Source: Clostridia bacterium (GTDB lineage: Bacteria > Bacillota > Clostridia > Acetivibrionales > DSM-2933). From it: DNA of 64,000 nt. The notes under the pieces were generated by a model, which was not told the DNA's origin, did not search any database, and worked only from the letters and a program-made list of their open reading frames with translations. Position 1 is the stretch's first letter. Every line of letters begins with the position of its first letter. The stretch spans positions 1-64,000 of the forward strand of contig JAOAEJ010000051.1 in the NCBI GenBank assembly GCA_026416815.1. Direction: 5' to 3'. This document shows positions 44,434 to 55,700 of this stretch, one piece after another. Made by a program: the position numbers and the translations under genes.

Positions 44434-47400
44434 TTGTACCTTAAAAAGCTTGAGATACAAGGTTTTAAATCCTTTGCAGACAGGATTTGTCTTGAATATA
44501 ATTCCGGTATAACCTCTGTTGTTGGCCCTAACGGCAGCGGCAAGAGTAATATAGCTGATTCTGTGCGCTGGGTACTTGGTGAACAAAGTGCAAAAACTCT
44601 AAGAGGAACAAAAATGGAGGATGTCATTTTTGCAGGAACCGAACATAGAAAGCCTATGGGGTTTGCAGAAGTGTCACTTACTTTAGACAATTCCGATAAT
44701 TCTCTTCCTATTGCGTATAACGAAGTAACTATAACGAGAAGGGTATTCCGTTCAGGTGAAAGTGAATATTCGATAAATAAAACTTCCTGCCGACTTAAAG
44801 ATATTCATGAGCTGCTACTTGATACCGGTCTGGGTAAAGACGGGTACTCCATTATCGGTCAGGGAAGGGTTGATGAAATACTAAGTACAAAATCTGAGGA
44901 CCGTAGACATATATTTGAGGAAGCATCGGGAATTATGAAGTATAAGGTTAGAAAGCTTGAGGCTGAAAAGAAGCTTGAACTGACTCAGCAAAACCTTTTA
45001 CGAATAAATGATATTATAAGTGAGCTTGAAAATCAAATTGAACCATTGAGACAACAATCCGAGACAGCTAAGAAGTACTTAGCATTGCGAGAGAATCTGC
45101 GCGAACTGGAAGTAAATTTATATATAGAGAATATAGCACGTTTTAAGGAAAAGATAAAGGAATATGAGGAACAATATACAACTATACGCGAAAATATAAA
45201 TGCTGAGACACTAAAACTTGAAAATATTACACAAGAAAATCAAAAAAATACCGAAATATTAAAGATTTTGGAAGAAAAAATCAATACATCCAGGCAGGAA
45301 TATTATAACTTGGAAAGTAATCTGGAAAAATGTAACTCTGAAATCAAAATTAATGAGGAAAAGATAAACAGCCTTGCACAAAATGTTCTAAGGGTGGACG
45401 AGGAGATACATGAAATAAGTCAAAAAGCTAGTGACTTGTCTAACGAAGAGGAGTCAAAAAGGTCTAAATTAAAATACTTGCATGAAAAACATGATGAGTA
45501 TTCAGGGAAACTTGCGGACTATGAAAAGCAAATAGAGACTATATTAGCTTCATTGGGAGAGACAGAGAGATATATTGAAAACCTAAAATCAAGTATAATG
45601 GATAAACTTGATACACAATCAGATAAAAGAACACAGGTAAACAATGTTAAATCGCACATTGAAAATCTTAGAAGGCGTCAAAACAGTATAGGTAGCGAAG
45701 TATATATGCTGTTGCTGGAAAAAGATAAAGATGTCATAAAAAAAGAAGATTTATCGGAAAATATTCAAAAAGTTGATGGTTGGATAAAACAGGCAAGGAC
45801 CAAGCTTGAGTTATTAAATAAAGAAAAGAAAGATCTCAATATAAACCTGGAAGACTTTAGAAAAAAGCAGAACTCAATTAAGTCTGAGACACAGTTTAAG
45901 TCCTCAAGATATAAATTACTTCAGGACATGGAAAAAAGTCTGGAGGGCTATAACCGAAGTGTTAAAGAGGTTCTGCACGCATGTCGCCAATCTGCCGACT
46001 TCGGAAAGGGTATACATGGCGCACTAGCCCAACTTATTACTGTTGAGCAGAAATATGAAACTGCAATTGAAATGACTCTCGGGGGAGCATTACAAAACAT
46101 CGTTACTACCGATGAAAATGATGCTAAAAAAGCGATTGAATTTTTAAAGAAAAACAAGCTTGGTAGAGCTACATTTCTTCCTATAAGTGCTGTAAAGGGC
46201 AAATACTTTGAAAACAATTTATTGGATGAGTTGAAAAAGCAGCAGGGTTTTTGCGGAGTAGCCTCAGATTTGATAAGTTATAATCCTGAGTATAAGGGTA
46301 TAATTCTGAGCTTGCTGGGAAAAGTAGCTGTGGTGGAAAATCTTGACGCAGGAATAAGGATTGCGCGAAAATTCGGGTACACCTTTAGGATTGTTACACT
46401 TGAAGGGGATATACTTAGTACTAGTGGTTCAATGTCCGGCGGGAGCAGTGATAATAGAGGAGTTGGAATTTTAAGCAGGAATAGAGAGATAGTAGAGCTC
46501 CAGGAGGCTCTTGAAAAGCTTAGAAAAGAGGAAGTAGTTCTAGAAAAAAATATTAGTGAAGCTATTTCAATGCAAAATGAAGTCCTGAACGAAATTGGTA
46601 TAGAAGAAAATAAAGTAAGAGAGAATGAACTGGTAAGAATCCGAGACGAAAGCCATATGAATCAGGTTGATGAAAATATAAAAAGAACTGAAGCAAAAAT
46701 CGAAATGCTTAAGCAGGAGAAGGAGCAGTTAGAAAGACAGGAAGTGGAAACTGGTAATGAGCTTACAAAATACGAAGCGGAATTAAATGAAATTGAAAAA
46801 GATATTTCCGAAACTAAAGCCGTAATAGCTGATTATCAGGAAAAGCATAAGGAAGACCAGTCAGCTCGTGACCTACTCCATAATAATATAACAGATTTTA
46901 AAATTTCAGTTAACTCTATCTTGGAAAGTATAGCAAGTGTTAAAGAATCTCTTGAAAGAATTTTAGAAGAAAAGGACGCTTGTATAAAGAATATAAATAA
47001 GAGGGACAATGAAAAATCCAGGTGTAAGAACGAAATAAAAGGGTTAAATGAAAGCAATGAAGGCCTAAGGAATATTATAAAAGGATATGAAGAAGAAAAG
47101 ACAGGAAAAACACTTGAGATTGATAGAATTGTTGAAGAGCGGAAAGTAATTGAGGAAGAGACGTCGGATATAATAAACCAGATAACAGATGTTAACAAGA
47201 ATATATTACTTCTCCAAGAGGAGTTTAACAGAATTGAGGTTAGGAAAGCTAAAATAGAGTCGGAGATGGAAGCAATCCAAAACCGTATGTGGGATGAATA
47301 TGAGTTGACGTATACAAATGCTCTTGAGTTTAAAAAAGATATTGGAAACATTCCCGCAGCGCAGAAAAAAGCTGCTGAATATAGAAATGAAATTAAACAG

Positions 47401-48006
47401 CTTGGTCCTGTTAATGTTGCTTCTATAGAAGAATATATAAAAACTAAAGAAAGATATGAATTTATGAGTTTGCAGAAAAACGATATGGAACAGGCAAAGG
47501 AAAAACTGCACAAAGTAATCTATGAAATGACATCAATTATGAAGCAGCAATTCATGGAACAATTTAAATTAATTAACACCAACTTCAGTATGGTATTCAA
47601 GGAGTTATTCGGAGGCGGAAGGGCAGAGCTTATTTTAGTAGATAAGGAAAACGTACTTGAGAGTGGTATTGAGATAGAAGTACAACCACCGGGGAAAAAG
47701 CTTCAAAATATGATGCTTTTGTCAGGGGGAGAAAGAGCTTTTACAGCTATAGCTTTGTTATTTTCAATATTACGCTTAAGGCCTACACCGTTTTGTATCC
47801 TGGATGAGATAGAGGCTGCTTTGGATGATGCAAATGTATATCGATTTGCTGAATATATAAAAAAGTTTACAAACCAGACACAGTTCATAATGGTAACCCA
47901 TAGAAAAGGTACTATGGAAGCGGCAGATACATTATACGGTGTGACCATGCAGGAGCACGGAGTTTCGAAGGTTGTTTCCATGAAAATGGGTGAGAAAGCA
48001 AGCTAA
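44434..48006 (+). CDS. smc: Chromosome partition protein SMC
   Basis: SMC organises and segregates the chromosome together with ScpA and ScpB. The 1190-residue protein has Walker A VGPNGSGKSN near residue 32, long coiled coils, and a hinge near residues 515-670 (GYNRSVKEVL, GGALQNIV, SGSMSGGS). The C-terminal ABC parts include LSGGERAFTAIAL and Walker B FCILDEIEAALDD. TTG 44434 gives the normal start YLKKLEIQGFKSF behind GGGGTG; the GTG at 44425 overlaps that site. ftsY follows after 73 bp, a conserved pair. Confidence 0.96.
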   Translation: MYLKKLEIQGFKSFADRICLEYNSGITSVVGPNGSGKSNIADSVRWVLGEQSAKTLRGTKMEDVIFAGTEHRKPMGFAEVSLTLDNSDNSLPIAYNEVTITRRVFRSGESEYSINKTSCRLKDIHELLLDTGLGKDGYSIIGQGRVDEILSTKSEDRRHIFEEASGIMKYKVRKLEAEKKLELTQQNLLRINDIISELENQIEPLRQQSETAKKYLALRENLRELEVNLYIENIARFKEKIKEYEEQYTTIRENINAETLKLENITQENQKNTEILKILEEKINTSRQEYYNLESNLEKCNSEIKINEEKINSLAQNVLRVDEEIHEISQKASDLSNEEESKRSKLKYLHEKHDEYSGKLADYEKQIETILASLGETERYIENLKSSIMDKLDTQSDKRTQVNNVKSHIENLRRRQNSIGSEVYMLLLEKDKDVIKKEDLSENIQKVDGWIKQARTKLELLNKEKKDLNINLEDFRKKQNSIKSETQFKSSRYKLLQDMEKSLEGYNRSVKEVLHACRQSADFGKGIHGALAQLITVEQKYETAIEMTLGGALQNIVTTDENDAKKAIEFLKKNKLGRATFLPISAVKGKYFENNLLDELKKQQGFCGVASDLISYNPEYKGIILSLLGKVAVVENLDAGIRIARKFGYTFRIVTLEGDILSTSGSMSGGSSDNRGVGILSRNREIVELQEALEKLRKEEVVLEKNISEAISMQNEVLNEIGIEENKVRENELVRIRDESHMNQVDENIKRTEAKIEMLKQEKEQLERQEVETGNELTKYEAELNEIEKDISETKAVIADYQEKHKEDQSARDLLHNNITDFKISVNSILESIASVKESLERILEEKDACIKNINKRDNEKSRCKNEIKGLNESNEGLRNIIKGYEEEKTGKTLEIDRIVEERKVIEEETSDIINQITDVNKNILLLQEEFNRIEVRKAKIESEMEAIQNRMWDEYELTYTNALEFKKDIGNIPAAQKKAAEYRNEIKQLGPVNVASIEEYIKTKERYEFMSLQKNDMEQAKEKLHKVIYEMTSIMKQQFMEQFKLINTNFSMVFKELFGGGRAELILVDKENVLESGIEIEVQPPGKKLQNMMLLSGGERAFTAIALLFSILRLRPTPFCILDEIEAALDDANVYRFAEYIKKFTNQTQFIMVTHRKGTMEAADTLYGVTMQEHGVSKVVSMKMGEKAS

Positions 48007-48079
48007 TACAAACAGAAATTGATACACAGAAGCTTACTATCTGAATTAAAACATAATTTACAAAGGAAAGAGGTTGCAT

Positions 48080-48988
48080 ATGGGTTTTTTTGACAGGTTA
48101 AAGGAAGGTTTACAAAAGACAAGGAAAGGAATAACGGAAAAAATTGATCAGGTATTAGTTTCCTTCGGAAAAATAGATGAAGAGTTGTTTGAAGAGCTTG
48201 AAGAAATTCTAATTACATCAGATGTAGGCATTGAGACTACGTCTAAAATAATTGAAGATTTAAAAAAGAAGGTAAAAGAGAAAAAAGTAATTGATCCTAA
48301 AATGGTTAAGGAACTTTTAAAAGAAGAATTAGTAAGTATAATGCAGGATGAAGATACAGACCTCAACTTAAATACATCTCCATCGGTAATTATAGTTATA
48401 GGTGTCAATGGTGTAGGAAAGACTACATCCATTGGAAAAATTGCCAACCTTTACAAGCAAAGAGGGAAAAGGGTCATTTTGGCAGCTGGGGATACGTTTA
48501 GAGCAGCAGCCATAGATCAGCTTGAAATTTGGGCAAACAGGGTTGGGGTAGATTTAATCAAACAATCGGAGGGCTCCGACCCAGCCGCAGTTGTATATGA
48601 CGCTGTTCAGTCCGCCAAGGCTAGAAAAGCTGACATTTTAATTTGTGATACTGCGGGTAGGCTGCATACAAAAAAGAATCTCATGGACGAGCTAAATAAG
48701 GTGTCGCGTGTTTTAGATAGAGAACTTCCTAATTCAAGCAGAGAAACGCTGCTGGTACTGGATGCTACTACGGGGCAAAATGCAATCTCTCAGGCAAAAA
48801 CATTCAGTGAATGTGCAAATATTACAGGAATTGTTCTGACTAAGCTTGACGGAACTGCAAAAGGTGGCATCGTAATAGCTATAAAAAATGAGCTTAATAT
48901 TCCTGTAAAGCTTATAGGTGTAGGAGAAAAAATAGATGACTTGCAGAGATTCAGCAGTCAGGAGTTTGTCGAAGCACTTTTTGAATAA
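48080..48988 (+). CDS. ftsY: Signal recognition particle receptor FtsY
   Basis: FtsY is the membrane-associated SRP receptor GTPase that docks Ffh-ribosome complexes to the Sec translocon. The 302-residue protein begins MGFFDRLKEGLQKTRKG, a short amphipathic membrane-binding start, then the N domain and G domain: GVNGVGKTTSIGK, DTFRAAAIDQL, DTAGRLHTK, TKLDGTAKGG. ATG 48080 follows GAAAGAGG. It ends with a terminator, so the ylxM-ffh group, often next, is not co-transcribed here and lies 10 kb away. Confidence 0.96.
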   Translation: MGFFDRLKEGLQKTRKGITEKIDQVLVSFGKIDEELFEELEEILITSDVGIETTSKIIEDLKKKVKEKKVIDPKMVKELLKEELVSIMQDEDTDLNLNTSPSVIIVIGVNGVGKTTSIGKIANLYKQRGKRVILAAGDTFRAAAIDQLEIWANRVGVDLIKQSEGSDPAAVVYDAVQSAKARKADILICDTAGRLHTKKNLMDELNKVSRVLDRELPNSSRETLLVLDATTGQNAISQAKTFSECANITGIVLTKLDGTAKGGIVIAIKNELNIPVKLIGVGEKIDDLQRFSSQEFVEALFE

Positions 48989-49084
48989 TGCTACAATACG
49001 CTAGAAAATCTAAACAATCAAAAGCCGGTGAATAATTTTTTGAGATGACTCCAAAAAGTTAGACAAAAATTAAATCAAGCGCCT

Positions 49085-49127
49085 AAAAGGACTAAGTTCG
49101 TTATTGCACCGGGCTTAGTCCTTTTTT
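49085..49127 (+). terminator. Terminator after ftsY
   Basis: AAAAGGACTAAG and CTTAGTCCTTTT form a 12-bp stem across a 17-nt loop and run into T residues. Confidence 0.88.
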
Positions 49128-49252
49128 AATTAATGTTCGGTTGAGTGTAATTTAAATATATAGCATTTAAAAAAAATCAATATTGTATATGGAAGGTTAA
49201 GAGTATTTAATGTATAATATAAGTTATATCATACAAATGTTGAAGGGGTCAT

Positions 49253-52200
49253 ATGGGGAAAGAATTTTATAACGATAATTCTTTAACTGAAATTGATGAA
49301 TATATTGTAAAGCTTCTCGACAGTCTCTGGCACGAAACTCTTTCAGGCAATATGAGGACCATATTCTTTAATACTGCGTCTTCAGATTCCTTTACTCCTT
49401 TTTTAGATTTCTACCTAAGTGGAGTAGACACACAGCAGTGTTTAGTCTTGAGACAAAAAGTGGTTGAACAGAGCTTTACAAAGCCCTATTTCCCATTTTT
49501 GGACTTTATAAAGGATTATTTAAAAAGCAGTAACACCATAGAAGTAGATGAGTTGGTAAAAAACGCTGGAGTTTATCATTTCCAGAAACCAATTTTTTCT
49601 TCATACCTTTCTGGTGAAATATCTAATAGATATGAAGAAATTCTTCTTGAAGAACTTGATTATGAGAGAGAGCAGATGCTTGAATCAATAATGAAGTTAT
49701 ACTTCTCTATAGCTGATTCAATGCCAATAATCATCTTGATTGAAGATCTACATAATGCAAAGGAATCAACATTGTCGTTAATTAGATATTTTCTAAATAA
49801 TAAGCAAAATAAAAAAATATTTTTAATTTTTTCACTTAATAGATGTTACAGTTGTAAAACTGAAGACATAAATGATTATTGGGAAAGCTTTATTGAATAC
49901 CTGGAAGCTAAAAGTTTGCTAATAGATTTTGGCTTTTCAATGCCAAAAGAAAGAAGAGTTACAGAGGAAATTCGGACCAACTTAGGTGGAAACGTTCAAG
50001 GAATTATAGATTTAAGTCTCGACTGTTTCAATTTCTTAGCCCTAAGTGAGTGCAAAGAATATATTAATAAAGCTTATAATTTTAATATGTTAAATACATC
50101 CAGTATTCCAAGTCAATATATGTTTAAAATGTTGCGTATACTTGGCGATGTAAATACATATATTGCAGAATACGATACAGCTTTAATTCATTATAACTCA
50201 CTGCTAAATATAGCGCAGCAAGCAGATAATAAACAAGAAATTGCTGATGTATATCGAAAAATAGGGTTTATTTATCTGAAAAAAGATAACGTTGATATAG
50301 CAGAAAGGTTTAGTAATCAAAGTTTAAAGCTAGCTTTGGAAATTGATGATGAATTACAAGTTTTCAGAGCTTACTTTTTGCTGTTTCTCATAGAGGATAA
50401 AGGTAGAAAATATAGCTTGGGTCAATGGAGAGAGACCTACAGGATAATTATTAAATTGGCCGGAAATTTGAATATGAAAAATACATTATCTTATTACTGT
50501 ACAAACCCTTACGGGTTATACTCACAGTATACTCATGATAATGAAACCCTGCACAACTATGGATTGAAAATTGCTGAAAAATATAAAAACAAATATAGGC
50601 TGGCTACAGCTTATCAGACTAAAGGTCTTGTTTATGCGGTAAAAGGCGACTATAGTGAAGTTCTCAAGTATTATAAAAAAAGTGAGGAATTAAAATTAGA
50701 ACTTGGCAATAAGCTTGAGCTTTCGTACATTTACAACGGTTTAGGATTTTATTACTACATGACTGAAGATTATGAGAATGCCCACATGTACTATAGCAAA
50801 GCTCTAATATGTCTAAAGACAGTAAGAGACTATCATGAAATAACTATGACATTTTTTAATATAGCTGCCAACTTTTTCTTTGCATTTAAGCATAAGCTGG
50901 CTATACAGTACCTTGAAAAGCTTTTATTGATAATGAATATATTACAAATAAACGGCCTTAAGTATCACTCTTTACATGGTATTTATTCATTAATAGCAGT
51001 GGCTTATTATAAAAATGGCAATATAGCTAAAGCATACGAGTATTTGACAAAAATTAAAATCAAGAATTTACAGCCTTACCCCGAAAAAAATGAGGAATAT
51101 TTTTTATTTGAACTTTTGCAGGCTTTCTTATTAAAGGAAGAGAAAAAATACTTAGAGTCGGAGAAATGTTTTGAAAGTGCTTTAGTATACTTGCAAAAAG
51201 AAAATGATGTCATAAAATATATGGCTCCAAGATTTTATTATGAATATGGAATTATGTTTAAAGAGCAGAACCAACTAGGAAGAGCTCTTACAATGTTTGA
51301 AACAGGTATAGAAAAGTGTAAAGAATTGAATTATACCTTCCATGAAAGCCTATTGAGAAATGAGATTAACAATGGGGACTATGAAATTAAAAAATTGAAG
51401 TTCAAAAAGAAAATCTTCGATTTTGGATGGACTATTGAAGCTGTAAGACTAGAGGTTAATTTAACAAAGCTGCACAAAAAAATAAACGAAATAAATTTTT
51501 TAAATATACTGCAAAACATTCTTGCTCAGGGCACTGAAAAAAGTGAGCTTATTAATAAAGTGATGAATCTCATAAATAACAGTTTTCTTGTTGAGTTAAG
51601 CTTCTTGTGCCTCAAGGAGTATACGGAATGGAAATTGGTTTACTCAAATAAATCGATTGATGACATAGACTTGGATATAATGAAACTAATAAGCATGTTG
51701 TCAAAAGAGGCTAGTGAAGAGCTAATTCAAAATGTTGCTGTGTCTAAATATAAGGATGTAGCAGCTTCGCTGACCTCAATTGTCAGCTTACCCTTATTAA
51801 GTAACAATCAGATCGTTGGAAATATTCTCTGTGCGACAAAGAAGGAGGACTTAACTCTAACATATAGTGATTTGCAAATATTATCAATAGCTTCAAAACA
51901 GCTTGCTGTTGCATTGGATAAGATTGATAGGGATCAGGAGCTGATACAAAAGAACAAAGAATTAAATGAGGCTAATCGTAAGCTTTCAATATCTGCGTCT
52001 ACCGATGCGTTAACCGGTTTATACAATAGGCAGGAATTGCACAGAAAGCTTGAAGAAGAAAAAATCAGAGTACTAGGGTCTACAAATAGAATACAAAAAG
52101 GTTTTTCTATCCTATTTATAGACCTAGATAATTTCAAACACTATAATGATTCCTTCGGTCATCAAATTGGAGACTTAATATTGACTAGATTTGCTGAGGT

Positions 52201-52555
52201 ATTGAGAAAAAATACCCGCAATGTTGACTTCATAGCCCGTTTTGGAGGAGACGAGTTTATAGTTGTTTTGACAGAAACAGAAACTGAGGGAGCTTCATAT
52301 ATAGCGTCAAAAATTCAATTTGAATTAATTAGACGAAGACAGTTTCAGGCAGACATTGAGGAGTTTTTAGATAAAAAAATATATGTATCAGAAGACTCTA
52401 AATTGACATGCTCTATAGGTATAGCCGAATGTAACGTTGGTGTGGATATAGATTCCGAAGTACTCCTTCAGCGGGCGGACAAAGCTTTATACTTAGCAAA
52501 AAAATCAGGAAAAAATCAGTATAAAACTTGGCAGGAAACTGCTGTTGTGCAATAG
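49253..52555 (+). CDS. STAND-like/TPR/GAF diguanylate cyclase (paralogue 1)
   Basis: This 1100-residue cytoplasmic protein probably makes c-di-GMP. Residues 1-240 resemble the ATPase region of AAA_16/STAND signalling proteins: PYFPFLDFIKDYL, then the Walker-B-like IIILIEDLHNAKESTLSLI near 160. The expected P-loop near residues 30-50 is absent (IFFNTASSDSF), so it is probably a pseudo-ATPase. Residues about 290-720 are TPR-like helical pairs (KKSEELKLELGNKLELSYIY). About 745-890 is GAF-like. The GGDEF domain spans about 910-1095 with intact GGDEF at 998-1002 and an RxxD inhibition site (RNVD). No transmembrane segment. ATG 49253 follows GAAGGGG. It is followed by a paralogue of equal length. 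The signal sensed is unknown. Confidence 0.85.
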   Translation: MGKEFYNDNSLTEIDEYIVKLLDSLWHETLSGNMRTIFFNTASSDSFTPFLDFYLSGVDTQQCLVLRQKVVEQSFTKPYFPFLDFIKDYLKSSNTIEVDELVKNAGVYHFQKPIFSSYLSGEISNRYEEILLEELDYEREQMLESIMKLYFSIADSMPIIILIEDLHNAKESTLSLIRYFLNNKQNKKIFLIFSLNRCYSCKTEDINDYWESFIEYLEAKSLLIDFGFSMPKERRVTEEIRTNLGGNVQGIIDLSLDCFNFLALSECKEYINKAYNFNMLNTSSIPSQYMFKMLRILGDVNTYIAEYDTALIHYNSLLNIAQQADNKQEIADVYRKIGFIYLKKDNVDIAERFSNQSLKLALEIDDELQVFRAYFLLFLIEDKGRKYSLGQWRETYRIIIKLAGNLNMKNTLSYYCTNPYGLYSQYTHDNETLHNYGLKIAEKYKNKYRLATAYQTKGLVYAVKGDYSEVLKYYKKSEELKLELGNKLELSYIYNGLGFYYYMTEDYENAHMYYSKALICLKTVRDYHEITMTFFNIAANFFFAFKHKLAIQYLEKLLLIMNILQINGLKYHSLHGIYSLIAVAYYKNGNIAKAYEYLTKIKIKNLQPYPEKNEEYFLFELLQAFLLKEEKKYLESEKCFESALVYLQKENDVIKYMAPRFYYEYGIMFKEQNQLGRALTMFETGIEKCKELNYTFHESLLRNEINNGDYEIKKLKFKKKIFDFGWTIEAVRLEVNLTKLHKKINEINFLNILQNILAQGTEKSELINKVMNLINNSFLVELSFLCLKEYTEWKLVYSNKSIDDIDLDIMKLISMLSKEASEELIQNVAVSKYKDVAASLTSIVSLPLLSNNQIVGNILCATKKEDLTLTYSDLQILSIASKQLAVALDKIDRDQELIQKNKELNEANRKLSISASTDALTGLYNRQELHRKLEEEKIRVLGSTNRIQKGFSILFIDLDNFKHYNDSFGHQIGDLILTRFAEVLRKNTRNVDFIARFGGDEFIVVLTETETEGASYIASKIQFELIRRRQFQADIEEFLDKKIYVSEDSKLTCSIGIAECNVGVDIDSEVLLQRADKALYLAKKSGKNQYKTWQETAVVQ

Positions 52556-52778
52556 AATTCATTTAAATAATATTGTATAATTGAATGTATTAAGAAAATG
52601 CGTAATTATAACTTAGTATATATATTCTACCGATATAATAATGTATTAAAAACCTTAAGTTGCGCCCAGTGGACTCCTTTATTTTAGGAAAGGCTGCTGG
52701 AGCACAATTTAGTAGTTTATTACGTTGTTTATGGCTATATGCTCTAGTATATGTGGAACGAATGACGAAGGGATTAAT
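52556..52778. other. Region between the GGDEF genes with a structured hairpin
   Basis: A 48-nt imperfect hairpin lies at 52660-52707 (TTGCGCCCAG at the left, CTGGAGCACAA at the right, inner TCCT/AGGA). It has no T run and does not match either c-di-GMP riboswitch consensus that I can recall. The GAAGGG ribosome site for the second gene is close to 52779. Confidence 0.4.
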
Positions 52779-55700
52779 ATGAGTAGATTATTCAATCAAG
52801 ATGAATCATACCAGCAGATAAATAGCTATATAATAAAACATCTTGGCAACCTTTGGCAGGATGTCTTATCAGGAGAGTCTAAAGCAGTTTTTTTAAATAC
52901 AGTAGATACCGAAGGGCTTTCACTTTATTTGGATAGATATTTAAATTTTACTGGACAAGATACGCTGATATTTAAGAAATGTATTGTGGCTGAAACCTTT
53001 ACAAAACCACTCTTTCCATTTCTGGAACTTATCAAGGAGTATTTGAAGGATAAAGACAAAGTTTACATAAAGCGCTTTATCGAGGAAGCAGGTGTTTATC
53101 ATTTTCAAAAGACTACTTTTGAGGCATATTTTGGAGATGAGTGCTCATCTAGATACGAAGAACTCATATTTTCCGAACTGGAATATGAAGTAAGGCAAAT
53201 GATGGAATCTATAATAAAGCTTTACTGCCACTTATCGTATACTATGCCTCTGGTTGTTGTCATTGAAGATATCCAAAATGCAAGAGAATCAACTTTAGAG
53301 TTGATTAAATATTCCTTGCAAAGCATTAGTAATAGTAGAGTACTATTCATTTATACTGTTGATTTAATGCACAATAGTAAAGTTAATAAAAATAACAGCT
53401 ATTGGGATAGTTTTGTAGAGTACTTGGAAAATAGCAACTTGATGATTAGCTTTAGAGGTAAGTTTAGCTCAATAAATGCAAATATTGAAAAATACATCAA
53501 TAATAATGCTATAGAGATAAAAAAGCTTATCGATTTGAGTAGAGACTGTTTGAACTTTTTGGCACTAAAGCAGTGTAAGGAGTATATTACAACAGCATAT
53601 AACTACTATTTATCGAATAATTACTATCTAGAGGAAGATAATTATATCAGTATGCTCTATATATTGGGGGATGTGCATAATTACTTGCAAGAGAATGATA
53701 TGGCCTTAATTTATTATAATTCAATTTTGAATTATGCACAAAAAGCTAATGATATAAAGGAAACATGTGAAGCATATCGAAAAATCGGTTTTATCCATGT
53801 AAAAAAGGGCAATATTGAAACTGCCACTAGGTTTGCAAAGCAGGGCCTTAAATTGGCAATTGAACTTGGTGATGAAATTCAAAGGTTTAAATTAGTTTTT
53901 TTAATATTCTTAGCTGGTGAGAAAAGTAGAAATATTAGTCAAGTCGAGTGGAATGAAACTTTTAATGAGGTTATAGACTTAGCAAAAAAACTAGGCATGG
54001 AAAACACTTTGGCCTATTGTGCAACTAATCCTTATGGGTCTTTTAATCAATATTCCCAGGATAATGATAATTTATTTAATGTAGGAATTAATATTTCGCA
54101 AAAGTATAAAAATATTTATCGGTTGGCGATAGCTTATCATCATAGAGGTATGGTATGTGGAATACGAAGAAACTATACCGACTTATTTAGGTATTATGAA
54201 AAAAGTGAGGAATTAAAAAAACAGCTGGGAAATCAACTGGAACTTGCTTATATCTGTAATGGTATGGGATATTATTATTCCCTGATAGCAGAATTCGAAA
54301 AAGCTCATACATACTATATCAAGGCATTGATGTATTTAAAAACTGTAAGAAATTATAATGAAATTGCTATGACTTATTACAACATAGCTCTCAATCTTTT
54401 CTTTGCTTGCAAGTATGATTTATCTATAAACTACCTAAAAAAAATCTTAAGACTTTTAGATGTCTTAAAGGCAGATGGTCTTTCATACCATTCATTTTCA
54501 GGAATTTACTCACTTCTGGGTGTCAATTGCCTTAAGGTTGGCAATTACTTTGCTGCATATAATTGTTATGCGAAAATAGACGTTAGAAAGCTTTTAAAAT
54601 ATCCTGAAGACAGCGAAGAATATTTTTTCTATAAATTATTTATGGCTCTGTTTTTTAAAGAAGAAAACAGATACTCCAATTCAGAGAAATGCTTTAAGCA
54701 AATACTTTTGTATCTGCAAAAGAATAGTATTATGAAAAAGCCTGTATTAATAAGGTATTTTTATGAAGCTGGTTTGTTTTATAAATGTAAAGGTGACTTT
54801 GACAAATCAAAAGAGCTATTTATGGAGGGGGTAAACCTATGTGAAAAGTTGGGTAACATATTCTATAGGTCTATATTCTTCTCAGAACTATATGGAGAAA
54901 GTAATATAGAAAAAGTAGACCTTACCTTTGAAGAAAGTATTCTGGATTTTGATGATATAATGGAAACTGCTAGACTGGAAAGCAGCTTGACTCAAGTCCA
55001 TAAAGAGATAAATGACATAAATTTTATAAATGCCTTACAAAATATTATGGGAATGCAAAGTGATAAAAAAAGCTTGATAGCTAAGGTAATGGATCTTATA
55101 TTCTTTAACTTTTTAGTGGAACTGATTTTCTACTTTACAAACGTAGGAGATAAGTGGGAACTAACTTATTCAAATTGTCAGACGGAGGAACTTGATTTTT
55201 GCTTAGACGAACTTTTAGATAAGCTAACTAAAAATGACTCGGAAAAATTAGTACAAAAAGTTGCTAATGATCCGGAGTATAAACGTATGGAGGCAGCTTT
55301 AAATTCAATTATCTATATCCCTTTAGTAAGCAAGGGGCAACTTGTTGGCAATATAATATGTGCTACAAGAAAAAAGGAGGTCTTTTTTACGTATAATGAC
55401 CTGAAAACATTAGTGATCGCCTCTAAATTGTTAATCTCGGGGCTTGAAAAAATGGATCGTGAGCGTGAAATCATCCAGAAAAATAACGAGCTTAACGAAG
55501 CGAATAGGAAGTTGATAAAATCTGCAACAACTGATGCGCTAACTGGTTTGTACAACAGACACGAATTAATAAGGAAGCTTGAGGACGAGAAGGGGCGTCT
55601 CATGCGCTATAATAGCGGTTTATATAAAGGGTTTTCGGTACTTTTTATCGACCTTGATAATTTTAAGTATTATAATGATACATTTGGTCATCAAGTTGGA

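Noticed and set aside
52580-52760. c-di-GMP riboswitch controlling the second GGDEF gene
   Set aside because: The conserved GEMM core sequences are not present; only a generic hairpin remains.
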